Part shown: piece after piece, positions 55,421 through 63,889 of the stretch
Numbering within the stretch: the stretch's first letter is position 1
Layout of the letters: each line of letters starts with the position of its first letter
Source: Paraburkholderia rhizosphaerae
Lineage (GTDB): Bacteria; Pseudomonadota; Gammaproteobacteria; Burkholderiales; Burkholderiaceae
Length of the DNA: 64,000 nucleotides
NCBI RefSeq assembly: GCF_004366595.1
Contig: NZ_SORE01000006.1
Location: 272,876-336,875 of the forward strand
Direction: 5' to 3'
Program-made: the position numbers and the translations under genes
Notes under the pieces: model-generated
What the model was told of the DNA's origin: nothing
Seen by the model: the letters and a program-made list of their open reading frames with translations, nothing else
Database searches by the model: none

Positions 55421-56026
55421 TCAATCCGACGCACTCAAGCCGTGGTCGACCATGTCGACGACCTGCTCCGCGAACTCCCGATATCCCATCCGGCCGCCCG
55501 GCTTGAGCCAGGTGAACGTCCAGTTGATCATGCCGAACACCATCATCGTGAGCGCGGTCTGGTTGTCGCGCGCGACGCGCTCCGGGTATGCGCGCGCGAG
55601 CTGGCGCGCGAACGCGGCCACGACGTCGCGCTGACGGTTCACGATCACTTCGCGTTGCGCTTCGTCGAGATATTTGACGTCGTTGAGCAGCGCGACGTGC
55701 CGGCTGTGTGAGGTTTCATATTCGGCGAGGAACGCGCGAACCAGTTCGGCAAAGGTTTCGCGTTCGGAGAGTTCGCGCCGCTGGCTCGATCCCTCGACCT
55801 CTGCGATGATCAGCATCAGTCGCTTCGTGTAGCGGTCGAGCAGATCGAACAGGATCGCTTCCTTGCTCTCGTAGTAGTGATAGAGGCGCGCTTTCGACGT
55901 ACCGCTTGCGGCGGCGAGATCCGCCATCGACGTGCTGGGGTAACTGGTCTGCGCAAATTTTTCCGCGGCGAGCTCGAGAATCTGGTCGCGCTGCGTTTCG
56001 TGGTCGGGCGCTCGGGTACGGGCCAT
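55421..56026 (-). CDS. paaR: TetR-family regulator of the phenylacetate cluster (PaaR-like)
   Basis: A 201-residue TetR repressor with an N-terminal helix-turn-helix (about 10-55; TSMADLAAASGTSKARLYHYYESKE) and an all-helical ligand domain. It lies directly downstream of paaE on the same strand, 132 bases away. In beta-proteobacteria a TetR-type PaaR usually represses paa genes and responds to phenylacetyl-CoA. The palindrome AACCGACCGGTCGGTT in the paaA promoter is its probable site. The ATG at 56026 (MARTRAPDHETQ) gives the normal N terminus; no site like the paaA operator lies before it, so it may be transcribed with paaABCDE. Confidence 0.85.
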   Translation of the reverse strand: MARTRAPDHETQRDQILELAAEKFAQTSYPSTSMADLAAASGTSKARLYHYYESKEAILFDLLDRYTKRLMLIIAEVEGSSQRRELSERETFAELVRAFLAEYETSHSRHVALLNDVKYLDEAQREVIVNRQRDVVAAFARQLARAYPERVARDNQTALTMMVFGMINWTFTWLKPGGRMGYREFAEQVVDMVDHGLSASD

Positions 56027-56051
56027 GGTTGTTGTTGTTTCGAAAGCTGAA

Positions 56052-56093
56052 AGGGCCGCTCGCGCGGAGTTCGTCCGGTGCGCGAGCGGCCCT
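56052..56093. terminator. Long hairpin between paaE and paaR
   Basis: A perfect 14-bp stem, AGGGCCGCTCGCGC with GCGCGAGCGGCCCT, and a 14-base loop. No proper U tract follows. It may terminate or attenuate the paa operon, or stabilise the paaE end of the message. Confidence 0.55.
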
Positions 56094-56158
56094 AGTGTAA
56101 GCGGATCATGGTCGTGCCGAAAGCGCTCCGGTACGCGTTCCACGTGATGCGGCGGGCA

Positions 56159-57253
56159 TTACCGTTCGTCGTAGCTCACGACCACCTTGTCCGTCACCGG
56201 ATGGCACTGGCAGGTCAGCACGAAGCCGTCGTCGATCTCATGCGCTTCGAGCGTGTAGTTCTTGTCCATCCTGACTTCGCCTTCCAGCACCTTCGCGCGG
56301 CACGTGCAACAGACGCCGCCCTTGCACGCGTAAGGCAACGCGAGTCCCGCGCGCAAACCGACGTCGAGCAGACTCAGCCCGTCGTACGGCAGACGCAGCT
56401 TGCGGCGCTTGCCGTCGAGCACGATCTCGAGGTCGGCGGCGGGCGTATCGTCGGTGATTTCCGCCGGCGGAACGCCTGCTTGCGGCAGCGGCGAACCGAA
56501 GCGCTCGACGTGAATCTTTTGCTGCGCGAGCCCGGCGGCCTTGAGTGCGGCTTCGGCGGCCTCCATCATCGGCGCGGGTCCGCAAATGAAGGCTTCGTCG
56601 ATTGACCCGGCGGGCACCAGTGCTTCGAGGAACGCCGCGCATTTCGCTTCGTCGAGCACGCCATTGAACAGATCGACGTCCTGCAGATCGTCCGACAGCA
56701 CGTGGTACAGCACAAGGCGGTTCATGAAGCGGTTCTTCAGGTCTTCGAGCTCCTCGGCGAACATGATCGAATCGACGCTGCGATTGCCGTAGATCAGCGT
56801 GAAGCGGCTGCGCGGCTCGATTTCGAGCGTCGTCTTGATGATCGCGAGCACCGGTGTGATGCCGGAACCGCCGGCGAACGCGACGTATTGCTGGCCTTGC
56901 TGCGCGTTCAGATGCGTGAAGAAACGGCCGTCGGGCGTCATCACATCGATCGTGTGGCCGGCCTGCAGCATGTCGAATGCGAAGTTCGAAAAACGGCCGC
57001 CGCGTACGCGCTTGATGCCGATGCGCAATTCGCCGTCGCGATCGTAGTCGGTGACACCGACGCAGATCGAATACGAGCGGCGCGTTTCCTCGCCGTCGAT
57101 GTGCGCCTTCAGCGTGACGAACTGGCCCTGCGTGAAACGGTAGTGCTCGCGCAATTCGCGCGGTACCTCGAATGCGACCGAGACCGCGTCGGCCGTTTCG
57201 GGGCGGACTTCCCGAATGCGCAGCGGGTGAAATTGCGGGGTCGTCGAGGCCAT
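56159..57253 (-). CDS. paaE: Phenylacetyl-CoA epoxidase reductase subunit PaaE
   Basis: PaaE passes electrons from NADPH to the PaaABC(D) epoxidase. The 364-residue protein has a ferredoxin-NADP-reductase FAD domain (about 10-110; RSYSICVG), an NAD(P) domain (about 115-240; AGGSGITPVLAI) and a C-terminal plant-type [2Fe-2S] domain with CKGGVCCTC and a distant Cys in LTCQC. The ATG at 57253 lies one base after the paaD stop (TGATATG), so translation is coupled. Last of the paaABCDE genes. Confidence 0.96.
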   Translation of the reverse strand: MASTTPQFHPLRIREVRPETADAVSVAFEVPRELREHYRFTQGQFVTLKAHIDGEETRRSYSICVGVTDYDRDGELRIGIKRVRGGRFSNFAFDMLQAGHTIDVMTPDGRFFTHLNAQQGQQYVAFAGGSGITPVLAIIKTTLEIEPRSRFTLIYGNRSVDSIMFAEELEDLKNRFMNRLVLYHVLSDDLQDVDLFNGVLDEAKCAAFLEALVPAGSIDEAFICGPAPMMEAAEAALKAAGLAQQKIHVERFGSPLPQAGVPPAEITDDTPAADLEIVLDGKRRKLRLPYDGLSLLDVGLRAGLALPYACKGGVCCTCRAKVLEGEVRMDKNYTLEAHEIDDGFVLTCQCHPVTDKVVVSYDER

Positions 57254-57254
57254 A

Positions 57255-57815
57255 TCAGTACGGTTTGAAGTAGTCGAAGGGTTCACGGCAGTCGATGCAG
57301 CGATAGAGCGCCTTGCAGGCGGTCGAGCCGAATTGCGCGAGGCGTTCGGTATGGGTCGAGCCGCAGCGTGGGCATGCGGGTGTCGCCGGTGCGCGTGGAA
57401 CGAAGCGAATCACGGTTTGTTGAGGGTTGGCGTTGCCGCTTGAATTGCCTTCGGCGCATCGGCCGGTAGGCGGCGCAATGCCGTAAGCGCGCAGTTTTTC
57501 GCGCGCGTTCGCGTCGATCCAGTCGGTGGTCCATGCGGGCGCAAGCACAGTCTCGATTCGATGTGGCGTCAGTTGCGCGGCGTTGAGTGCGTGACCAATG
57601 TCCTCGGCAATCTGCGACATCGCTGGACAGCCGGAGTAGGTCGGAGTGATCACCACCTCGAGCGTGCCGTCTGCCGCGCGGCGCACGTCGCGCAAGATGC
57701 CCAGTTCGCGGATCGAGACTACCGGGATCTCCGGATCCGGCACTGACTCGAGCACTGTCCATGCGCGGGCTAGTGTCGGGTCGGTGCTCGACCGGGTGGC
57801 GAGGGTTGAAGTCAT
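57255..57815 (-). CDS. paaD: Phenylacetate degradation protein PaaD
   Basis: PaaD is needed to mature the epoxidase, probably in iron-sulfur assembly of PaaE. The 186-residue protein has an N-terminal DUF59/MIP18 domain (about 10-100; VPDPEIPVVSIRELGI, TYSGCPAM) and a C-terminal zinc-ribbon-like part (ACPRCGSTHT, CIDCREPFDYFKPY). AGGAAG lies seven bases before the ATG. It follows paaC after 64 bases and is coupled to paaE. Confidence 0.95.
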   Translation of the reverse strand: MTSTLATRSSTDPTLARAWTVLESVPDPEIPVVSIRELGILRDVRRAADGTLEVVITPTYSGCPAMSQIAEDIGHALNAAQLTPHRIETVLAPAWTTDWIDANAREKLRAYGIAPPTGRCAEGNSSGNANPQQTVIRFVPRAPATPACPRCGSTHTERLAQFGSTACKALYRCIDCREPFDYFKPY

Positions 57816-57879
57816 CGACGTGCTTCCTGTGTCGTTATCCGCGCGGATGTTCACTTTGATGGGCTGCGATGACCAAGGC

Positions 57880-58683
57880 TTACCAGCTCGCGCCCGGGTG
57901 TTGCCGCGCGACGCTTTGCAACTCGGCGAGCAGAAAGCCCATGTGCTCAGAATGTTCGCCATGCTTGCCCGTGCTCACATGCGTGACCGGTTCCGCAAGC
58001 GCGAGCGTCGCCTCGTCGACGGCGGCGCGTACATCGTCGAGCCACGCTGATTCGAGATCCGCAGCGCGAGGGCCGATGCCGGCAGCGGCGGCGGCATCGT
58101 CGATTGCGTCGGCGCTGAAAAACTCGCGCGTGTAAGGCATCAGGTAGTCGAGCGCGGCTTGCGCGCGACGATGTGATTCCTCGGTGCCATCGCCGAACCG
58201 AACCAGCCATTCGCGCGCGTGGTGCACGTGATAGCGCGCTTCCTTGATCGACTTCGCCGCAATCGCGGCGAGCTGCGCATCGGACGACGCGGCTAGCGCT
58301 GCCCACAGATGCACCATCAACGTCGAGTAGATGAAGTTGCGCGCGATGGTCACCGCATAGTCTTTGTCCGCGTGCGCGGTGCCGGCAAGAGGCCCGTAGT
58401 GCGGCAACTCGACCAGCGTGTAGTTCGCAAATTCGCGTTCGGAGCGGAAGTACGCGTAATCGTCTTCGGTGCGCGTCCGACCGGTGAGCGTCTGCTCGAG
58501 CGACGCCGCGTGCGTGTACAGCAGCCGTGCCTGACCGATCAGATCGAGGCTCATGTTCGCGAGCGCAATATCCTCTTCGAGCACCGGGCCGTGGCCGCAC
58601 CATTCGGCGTTGCGCTGGCCAAGGATTAGCGCGGTGTCGGCGATGCGCAACACGTATGCAAGATGTTCAGGCGTGGTTTTCAT
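57880..58683 (-). CDS. paaC: Phenylacetyl-CoA epoxidase structural subunit PaaC
   Basis: PaaC is the non-catalytic ferritin-like partner of PaaA in the 1,2-epoxidase. The 267-residue protein is helical, with AYVLRIADTALILGQRNAEW at the start, IALANMSLDLIGQARLLY and IKEARYHVHHAREWLVR. The ATG at 58683 gives MKTTPEHLAY, the family N terminus. It starts 30 bases after paaB. Confidence 0.95.
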   Translation of the reverse strand: MKTTPEHLAYVLRIADTALILGQRNAEWCGHGPVLEEDIALANMSLDLIGQARLLYTHAASLEQTLTGRTRTEDDYAYFRSEREFANYTLVELPHYGPLAGTAHADKDYAVTIARNFIYSTLMVHLWAALAASSDAQLAAIAAKSIKEARYHVHHAREWLVRFGDGTEESHRRAQAALDYLMPYTREFFSADAIDDAAAAAGIGPRAADLESAWLDDVRAAVDEATLALAEPVTHVSTGKHGEHSEHMGFLLAELQSVARQHPGASW

Positions 58684-58713
58684 ATCGGGTGTCGATTGCA
58701 CGGACCTGTGCAC

Positions 58714-58998
58714 TTACATGTGGTTGACTTCGTCGGGCAGCGTGAAGAACGTCGGATGACGGTAGATCTTGTCAGCCGCCGGCTCGAACAGTTCGCCTTT
58801 CTCATCGGGTGCGGACGCGGTGATCGCCGACGACGGCACGACCCAGATGCTCACCCCTTCCTGACGCCGTGTGTAGACGTCGCGCGCCATGCGCAGCGCC
58901 ATCGGCGCGTCCGCCGCGTGCAGGCTGCCGCAATGCTTGTGGTCGAGTCCCTGCTTGCTGCGAACGAAGACTTCCCAAATCGGCCATTCCTTGTTCAC
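58714..58998 (-). CDS. paaB: Phenylacetyl-CoA epoxidase subunit PaaB
   Basis: PaaB is a small bridging subunit of the PaaABCE complex. The 94-residue protein reads KEWPIWEVFVRSKQGLDHKH, then SLHAADAPMALRMARDVYTRR, both typical. The start codon is GTG at 58998 with AAGGAG upstream. Length is normal. It lies between paaA (112 bases) and paaC (30 bases). Confidence 0.96.
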   Translation of the reverse strand: MNKEWPIWEVFVRSKQGLDHKHCGSLHAADAPMALRMARDVYTRRQEGVSIWVVPSSAITASAPDEKGELFEPAADKIYRHPTFFTLPDEVNHM

Positions 58999-59110
58999 TG
59001 TCGATCTCCTTGCTTCGATGCTTCGCTACTTCGTTTCGGGTGCGTTGCTGTGTCAGGTTCGGCGGCTTCTGCGTTTTCGCGTGCCGTCGCGCGGCGGCGT
59101 CGCGTGGAGG

Positions 59111-60115
59111 TCACGCGGCCTGTTGCTGCGCGCGCTGACGCTGCTTTTCCGCATGCGCGAGCGCCGCTTCGCGCACCCATGCGCCATCGTCGTGCGCCTT
59201 TACGCGCGTCGCGAGTCGTTCCCTGTTGCACGGACCGTCGCCATTGACCACGCGCCAGAATTCTTCCCAGTCGATTGCGCCGTAGTCGTAGTGGCCGCGC
59301 GCTTCGTTCCATTTCAGATGGTCGTCCGGTAGCGTGACGCCGAGCACTTTTGCCTGCTCGAGCGTCGCGTCGACGAATTTCTGCCGCAGGTCGTCGTTCG
59401 AAATCCGTTTGATGCCCCACTGCGCCGACTGATTGCTGTGCACGGAGTCTTTGTCGCTTGGGCCAAACATCATCAGGACCGGCCACCACCAGCGGTCGAC
59501 CGCCTGTTGCACGAGTGCGCGCTGCGCGTCGGTGCCTTTCATCATCGCGAGCAGCGCGTCGAAGCCCTGCCGCTGATGGAACGACTCCTCCTTGCAGATG
59601 CGGATCATCGCGCGGGCGTAGGGGCCGTACGTGCACCGGCATAGCGGAATCTGGTTCATGATCGCGGCGCCGTCGACGAGCCAGCCGATTACGCCGACGT
59701 CCGCCCAGCTCGGCGTCGGGTAGTTGAAGATGCTCGAGTATTTGGCTTTGCCGGCGTGCAGCGCATCGATCAACTGATCGCGCGATACGCCGAGCGTTTC
59801 GCATGCGCTGTACAGATAGAGTCCGTGGCCGGCTTCGTCCTGCACCTTTGCGAGCAGGATTGCCTTGCGCTTCAGGCTCGGTGCGCGGCTGATCCAGTTG
59901 CCTTCCGGCAGCATGCCGACGACCTCCGAATGCGCGTGCTGCGAGATCTGCCGCACCAGTGTCTTGCGGTACGCGTCAGGCATCCAGTCTTGCGGCTCGA
60001 TTTTTCCGTCCGCGGCGATCACCGCGTCGAAGCGGCGTTGTTCGGGCTCGGACGATGTGCCGACGCGCTCTTGCGGTGACGCATTGCCGGGGAGGTCGAG
60101 GGATTGCGTGTACAT
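59111..60115 (-). CDS. paaA: Phenylacetyl-CoA epoxidase catalytic subunit PaaA
   Basis: PaaA holds the di-iron centre that epoxidises the ring of phenylacetyl-CoA. The 334-residue protein shows the iron-ligand helices around [20 protein letters not shown] and [18 protein letters not shown] (E-x-x-H pairs). The ATG at 60115 (MYTQSLDL) starts the normal N terminus. It heads the minus-strand paaABCDE operon. Upstream is a promoter with a TetR-type palindrome over the -35 box and spacer. Confidence 0.96.
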   Translation of the reverse strand: MYTQSLDLPGNASPQERVGTSSEPEQRRFDAVIAADGKIEPQDWMPDAYRKTLVRQISQHAHSEVVGMLPEGNWISRAPSLKRKAILLAKVQDEAGHGLYLYSACETLGVSRDQLIDALHAGKAKYSSIFNYPTPSWADVGVIGWLVDGAAIMNQIPLCRCTYGPYARAMIRICKEESFHQRQGFDALLAMMKGTDAQRALVQQAVDRWWWPVLMMFGPSDKDSVHSNQSAQWGIKRISNDDLRQKFVDATLEQAKVLGVTLPDDHLKWNEARGHYDYGAIDWEEFWRVVNGDGPCNRERLATRVKAHDDGAWVREAALAHAEKQRQRAQQQAA

Positions 60116-60151
60116 GACGTGTGCTCGCGAGCTCAGATTGCTGTGTTCCGC

Positions 60152-60179
60152 AGTATAAACCAACCGACCGGTCGGTTAA
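60152..60179 (-). promoter_or_regulatory. paaA promoter
   Basis: On the minus strand TTAACC (-35, 60179-60174) and TATACT (-10, 60157-60152) are 16 bases apart. The palindrome 60162-60177 overlaps the -35 and the spacer, so a bound repressor would block polymerase. Confidence 0.65.
60162..60177. promoter_or_regulatory. TetR-type operator AACCGACCGGTCGGTT
   Basis: A perfect 16-bp palindrome, typical in length and form of TetR-family sites. It overlaps the paaA promoter and is the likely PaaR-binding site. It may also affect the divergent glycosyltransferase gene, which starts 131 bases away. Confidence 0.8.
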
Positions 60180-60308
60180 TAAATATTTGCGCGCGGACAT
60201 CGTGCTTGTCGGTACCGCGCAGGTTCAAGCGAATGCAGTCCGTATGCGATGACGAAATTTCACAATTAAATCAATTATTTGGGATACGTCGCACGGTACG
60301 ATGCGCGA

Positions 60309-61421
60309 ATGAAAATTTTGCATGGTGAATCGTCCCGAGGCTGGGGCGGTCAGGAAATCCGCACGCTGAAGGAGATGCTCGCGCTTCGGGAGCGGGGTCA
60401 CACCGTCGAACTTGTCTGTCCGTCCGACGCGCAAATTGGCAGGCGCGCCGCTGTTTTCGGATTGGCGGTGCATCACGCGCCAATGAGAGGCGGCGCCGAT
60501 GTTGCGTCGATGATCGCGATCCGGTCGCTGCTGTCGCGCCGCGCGTTCGACGTGCTGAATACGCACAGCGGTCACGACTGCCTCGTTGCGGGCTTTGCCG
60601 CGCGCATGGCGCGCACGCCGCTGATTGTCAGGACGCGACATCTGGCGTTGCCGGTCACATCGCTGGCTACCTATCGCTGGATCCCGCACCACGTCATTGC
60701 GGTCAGTGCGTACGTGAACCGTTATCTGGTGTCGGCCGGCGTCCCGTGCGAGCGGATTTCGACGATATACGATGGCGTGCCGCAGCCGGCCGCAGACGAA
60801 CCGGCGACGCTACGCGCCGAGCTCGGGCTTTCGGCTGATGCCACCATCGGTTGCATGGTCGCGATGATGCGCGACAAGAAAGGTCATGACGATCTGATCG
60901 ACGCGGTGCGCCCGTTGCTCTTCAGCCGGCCGACGCTGCACTTCGTAATGGCCGGAGATGGGCCGGAGTTTGCGCGAATCAAAGGGCGCGTCGGATCGTT
61001 AGGGCTGACGCACCGCATTCATCTACTTGGCTTGCGCAACGATGTTCCAAACGTACTGCGCAGCAGCGACTTCTTCGTGCTGCCCACGCATCAGGAGGCG
61101 CTCGGGCAATCTTTTATCGAAGCGATGATGCGCGGGTTGCCCGTCATCGGGACGCGGGTCGATGGGGTGCCGGAGTTGATCGAAGACGACGTCAACGGTC
61201 TGCTCGTGCCGGCCAGGGACTGCCATGCATTGCGCGCGTCGATTGTGCGGCTGCTCGATGATCCGTCGCTGCGCACGCGTCTTGCCGCGCAGGCCGCGCG
61301 TATCGGCGAACGCGGGCTAACCGTCGAGCACATGGCTGATGAGACGATCGCCTGTTATCGGCGCGGCCTCGCTGAGCGAAACCGGCCGACACAATTCGCA
61401 GAATTGGGGCGGTTGCAATGA
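60309..61421 (+). CDS. Glycosyltransferase family 4 (GT-B) protein
   Basis: A 370-residue glycosyltransferase for surface polysaccharide or LPS. The N-terminal domain starts MKILHGESSRGWGGQEIRTL, and the C-terminal GT4 domain contains VAMMRDKKGHDDLIDAV, FVMAGDGPE and the E-x7-E type donor site in PTHQEALGQSFIEAMMRG. The ATG at 60309 lacks a strong ribosome site. It overlaps the polysaccharide deacetylase gene by four bases (ATGA). The sugar and acceptor cannot be told. Confidence 0.92.
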   Translation: MKILHGESSRGWGGQEIRTLKEMLALRERGHTVELVCPSDAQIGRRAAVFGLAVHHAPMRGGADVASMIAIRSLLSRRAFDVLNTHSGHDCLVAGFAARMARTPLIVRTRHLALPVTSLATYRWIPHHVIAVSAYVNRYLVSAGVPCERISTIYDGVPQPAADEPATLRAELGLSADATIGCMVAMMRDKKGHDDLIDAVRPLLFSRPTLHFVMAGDGPEFARIKGRVGSLGLTHRIHLLGLRNDVPNVLRSSDFFVLPTHQEALGQSFIEAMMRGLPVIGTRVDGVPELIEDDVNGLLVPARDCHALRASIVRLLDDPSLRTRLAAQAARIGERGLTVEHMADETIACYRRGLAERNRPTQFAELGRLQ

Positions 61422-62278
61422 CGCGCGTCGCGCTCGCGGTGCCGGTGCTGATGTATCACCATGTCAGCCCGACGCCCGGGATGATCACCGTTTCACCGGC
61501 GCATTTCGCGGAGCAGATCGCGTGTCTTGCGCGGCGCGGTTACCGAACGCTCAATGCCCGCGAGCTGGCGGACTATCTGCGTGGCGCGCCGGTCGCACCG
61601 AAGTCGGTAGTTATCACGTTTGACGACGGATATCTCGACAACTGGGTTCACGCGCATCCGGTGCTGCAACGATACGGCTTCAGTGCGATCTGCTTTCTTG
61701 TTAGTGCGTGGCCGGGCGATGGGCCTGCGCGGCCGCATGCATCGAGTGGCGGCTGTGGCAAGCTACCTTACCTGTTGAGTCACGCGGAAAGTGAGGATGC
61801 GATCGCAAAGGGCCGCGCCGACGACGCCATCTTGCGCTGGTCTGAAATCGAAGCAATGCGACGCTGCGGGACCTTCGAGTTTCATAGTCACACGCACTGT
61901 CATGCCCGTTGGGACATGGTGACCCGCAACCGCGGCGAGAAGCGGGAGCGTCTGCATGACGACCTGGTTCGTGCGCGTGACACACTCCGCTCGCGTCTCG
62001 GCGAAGTTTCGAATCACCTGTGCTGGCCGCAGGGCTACTACGACGACGATTACCTTGACGTCGCGCTGAGCGCCGGCTTTCGCCACTTTTACACCTGCGA
62101 CCGAGGGACCAATTCCTTTCGGCGATGGTCGGCCAGTCAGCCGCTTACGCCAGCCTTTCCCGGGCATTCGATCAGACGGCTGGAGGTGCGGGACAGGTCG
62201 GCGGCCTGGCTTGCGAGCAGGCTCTGGGTGCATGCCCGCCCACTGGTGAGCCGCGCGTATCTGGCGATCAAGCGATAG
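61418..62278 (+). CDS. Polysaccharide deacetylase (NodB-like, CE4)
   Basis: A 286-residue NodB-homology enzyme that would remove N-acetyl groups from a polysaccharide or lipid-linked sugar. The catalytic Asp and first metal Asp are in ITFDDGYLDN; the metal-binding histidines are in FHSHTHCHARW (HxxxH form). VSNHLCWPQGYYDDD is the usual motif 3. No signal peptide is seen, so it may act in the cytoplasm or by another route. It is translationally coupled to the glycosyltransferase, and the pair probably modify the same glycan. Confidence 0.9.
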   Translation: MTRVALAVPVLMYHHVSPTPGMITVSPAHFAEQIACLARRGYRTLNARELADYLRGAPVAPKSVVITFDDGYLDNWVHAHPVLQRYGFSAICFLVSAWPGDGPARPHASSGGCGKLPYLLSHAESEDAIAKGRADDAILRWSEIEAMRRCGTFEFHSHTHCHARWDMVTRNRGEKRERLHDDLVRARDTLRSRLGEVSNHLCWPQGYYDDDYLDVALSAGFRHFYTCDRGTNSFRRWSASQPLTPAFPGHSIRRLEVRDRSAAWLASRLWVHARPLVSRAYLAIKR

Positions 62279-62407
62279 ACGACCTCGCGATGCAATGGGC
62301 GCGTCGTGGGAGTTTGACGTCGTGCGGCTTTATTTGACTGCGAGCATCGCTCATTTTGACGCGTGAGTTCGTGCACAATGTGCGCTCTTTTTTCTCTACG
62401 CCGTTTG

Positions 62408-63676
62408 ATGAACATGATCGCTCGTACATTGGCCATCGCCTGTGGCGCCGCATTGCTTTTCACCGGCGCTGCTTCGGCATTTGCGGCCGAAACATCACGT
62501 GACGGTCAATGGATCACCGCATGGGCGACTGCGCTGCAACCTGTTCCGCAGACTGCGCAATTGCCGGCGCTGTACCGCGCACCGGATGTCGCGGGTCGTA
62601 CGGTGCGGCAAATCGTTTATCCGACACTGTCCGGCAACAACGTGCGCGTGCATGTTAGCAACGCGTACGGACGTACGCCGCTCGTGATTGACGCAATGAC
62701 AATCGCGCGCGCGACATCGGGCGCACGAACACAAGGTGGGTCGGCGCGCGCGACATTCGGCGGAAAGCCATCGGTGGTTGTGCCGGCTGGCGCGGAAGTG
62801 GATAGCGACGCGATTCGTGTCGCTGTGGCCGCGGGAGCGCCGTATGCGATCAGCACCTATATGGGACCTGAGCAGCGCGTGGTCGCTTGGCATCGCGTCG
62901 CGAGCCAGGTCAACTATGTGTCCGCGCCTGGCAATCACACGGATGATGCGTCCGACGACGCTTACCGTCAGCGCTTCACCCAGTACGTGTGGGTAACCGG
63001 GTTGATGGTCGAAGCGCCGAATGCGGGGGCTGTTGCGGCGATTGGCGATTCGATCACCGACGGCATGCGCTCGAGCCTGAACCAGAACCGCCGGTGGCCG
63101 GATGCATTCGCCCGCAGAGTGGCGCAAGCAGGCGACCGGTCGATAGCGGTGATCAACCTCGGCATCAGCGGCAACCGTTTGATCAGCGATTCAGTTTGCT
63201 ACGGCGACGCGCTTCAGGCGCGCTTTCGTCGAGATGTGCTCGATCGGCCGGGTGTCAGGACTGCGATTGTGCTGATCGGTATCAACGACATCAACTTTGC
63301 GGCGATGCCCGCGCGTGTGGGACTCGACTGCGATGCGCCGCATACGCAGGTGACGGCTGCGAGCCTCATCGATGCGTATCAGCGGTTGATTGCCGATGCG
63401 CACGCGCGTGGTATCAAGGTGCTCGGCGCGACGCTGACGCCGGCCGCGTTGCCGCCGCAGCGGGAGAGCATCCGGCTTGCGGTGAATCAATGGATCAGGA
63501 CGAGCCGTGCGTATGACGGCGTTGTCGATTTCGACGCTGCGTTGCGCGACCCGGCGCATCCTTCAGAGCTTCGCCGGGCATTCGACAGCGGAGATCACAT
63601 TCATCCAGACGACGCTGGCTATGACGCGATGGCGGACGCCATCCCACTTCCGTTGGTGACAGGCGCAGCTCGCTAA
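62408..63676 (+). CDS. Secreted SGNH/GDSL-family hydrolase
   Basis: A 422-residue esterase-type hydrolase. A signal peptide (about 1-27, cleavage after FAA) is clear. The SGNH blocks are GDSITDG (nucleophile Ser), ISGNRLI, IGINDINFA and DHIHPDDAGYDAM (catalytic Asp-His). The N-terminal 190 residues are an extra beta-rich domain common in GDSL proteins acting on plant or bacterial polysaccharides. Substrate unknown; it could deacetylate a surface glycan. ATGs at 62408 and 62414 are both possible. It lies 129 bases after the deacetylase. Confidence 0.9.
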   Translation: MNMIARTLAIACGAALLFTGAASAFAAETSRDGQWITAWATALQPVPQTAQLPALYRAPDVAGRTVRQIVYPTLSGNNVRVHVSNAYGRTPLVIDAMTIARATSGARTQGGSARATFGGKPSVVVPAGAEVDSDAIRVAVAAGAPYAISTYMGPEQRVVAWHRVASQVNYVSAPGNHTDDASDDAYRQRFTQYVWVTGLMVEAPNAGAVAAIGDSITDGMRSSLNQNRRWPDAFARRVAQAGDRSIAVINLGISGNRLISDSVCYGDALQARFRRDVLDRPGVRTAIVLIGINDINFAAMPARVGLDCDAPHTQVTAASLIDAYQRLIADAHARGIKVLGATLTPAALPPQRESIRLAVNQWIRTSRAYDGVVDFDAALRDPAHPSELRRAFDSGDHIHPDDAGYDAMADAIPLPLVTGAAR

Positions 63677-63855
63677 CGACGAGCGAAAAATTCTGCGTCA
63701 CCGACTTGTCATATGACGCCGACTCGCCTAATATTCGCGTCTTCGTTCGCGACCAGGGCATTGCAGGTGGTAGCCGTGGCGCTGCCGACGTGCTGCCAAG
63801 GTGCCGCACATCAGCGATGGCGGTGAGTAGTTCTTAAGCGCGAACGAAATAAGTG

Positions 63856-63884
63856 TTGACGGAGCGGGAAATAGGCTGCATAAT
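63856..63884 (+). promoter_or_regulatory. Probable rRNA operon promoter
   Basis: TTGACG (63856-63861) and CATAAT (63879-63884), 17 bases apart. The following CTCGCTTCTCTGCTGC and the A/T-richer DNA upstream are typical of beta-proteobacterial rrn promoters. It lies about 80 bases before the boxA-like sequence. Confidence 0.85.
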
Positions 63885-63889
63885 CTCGC

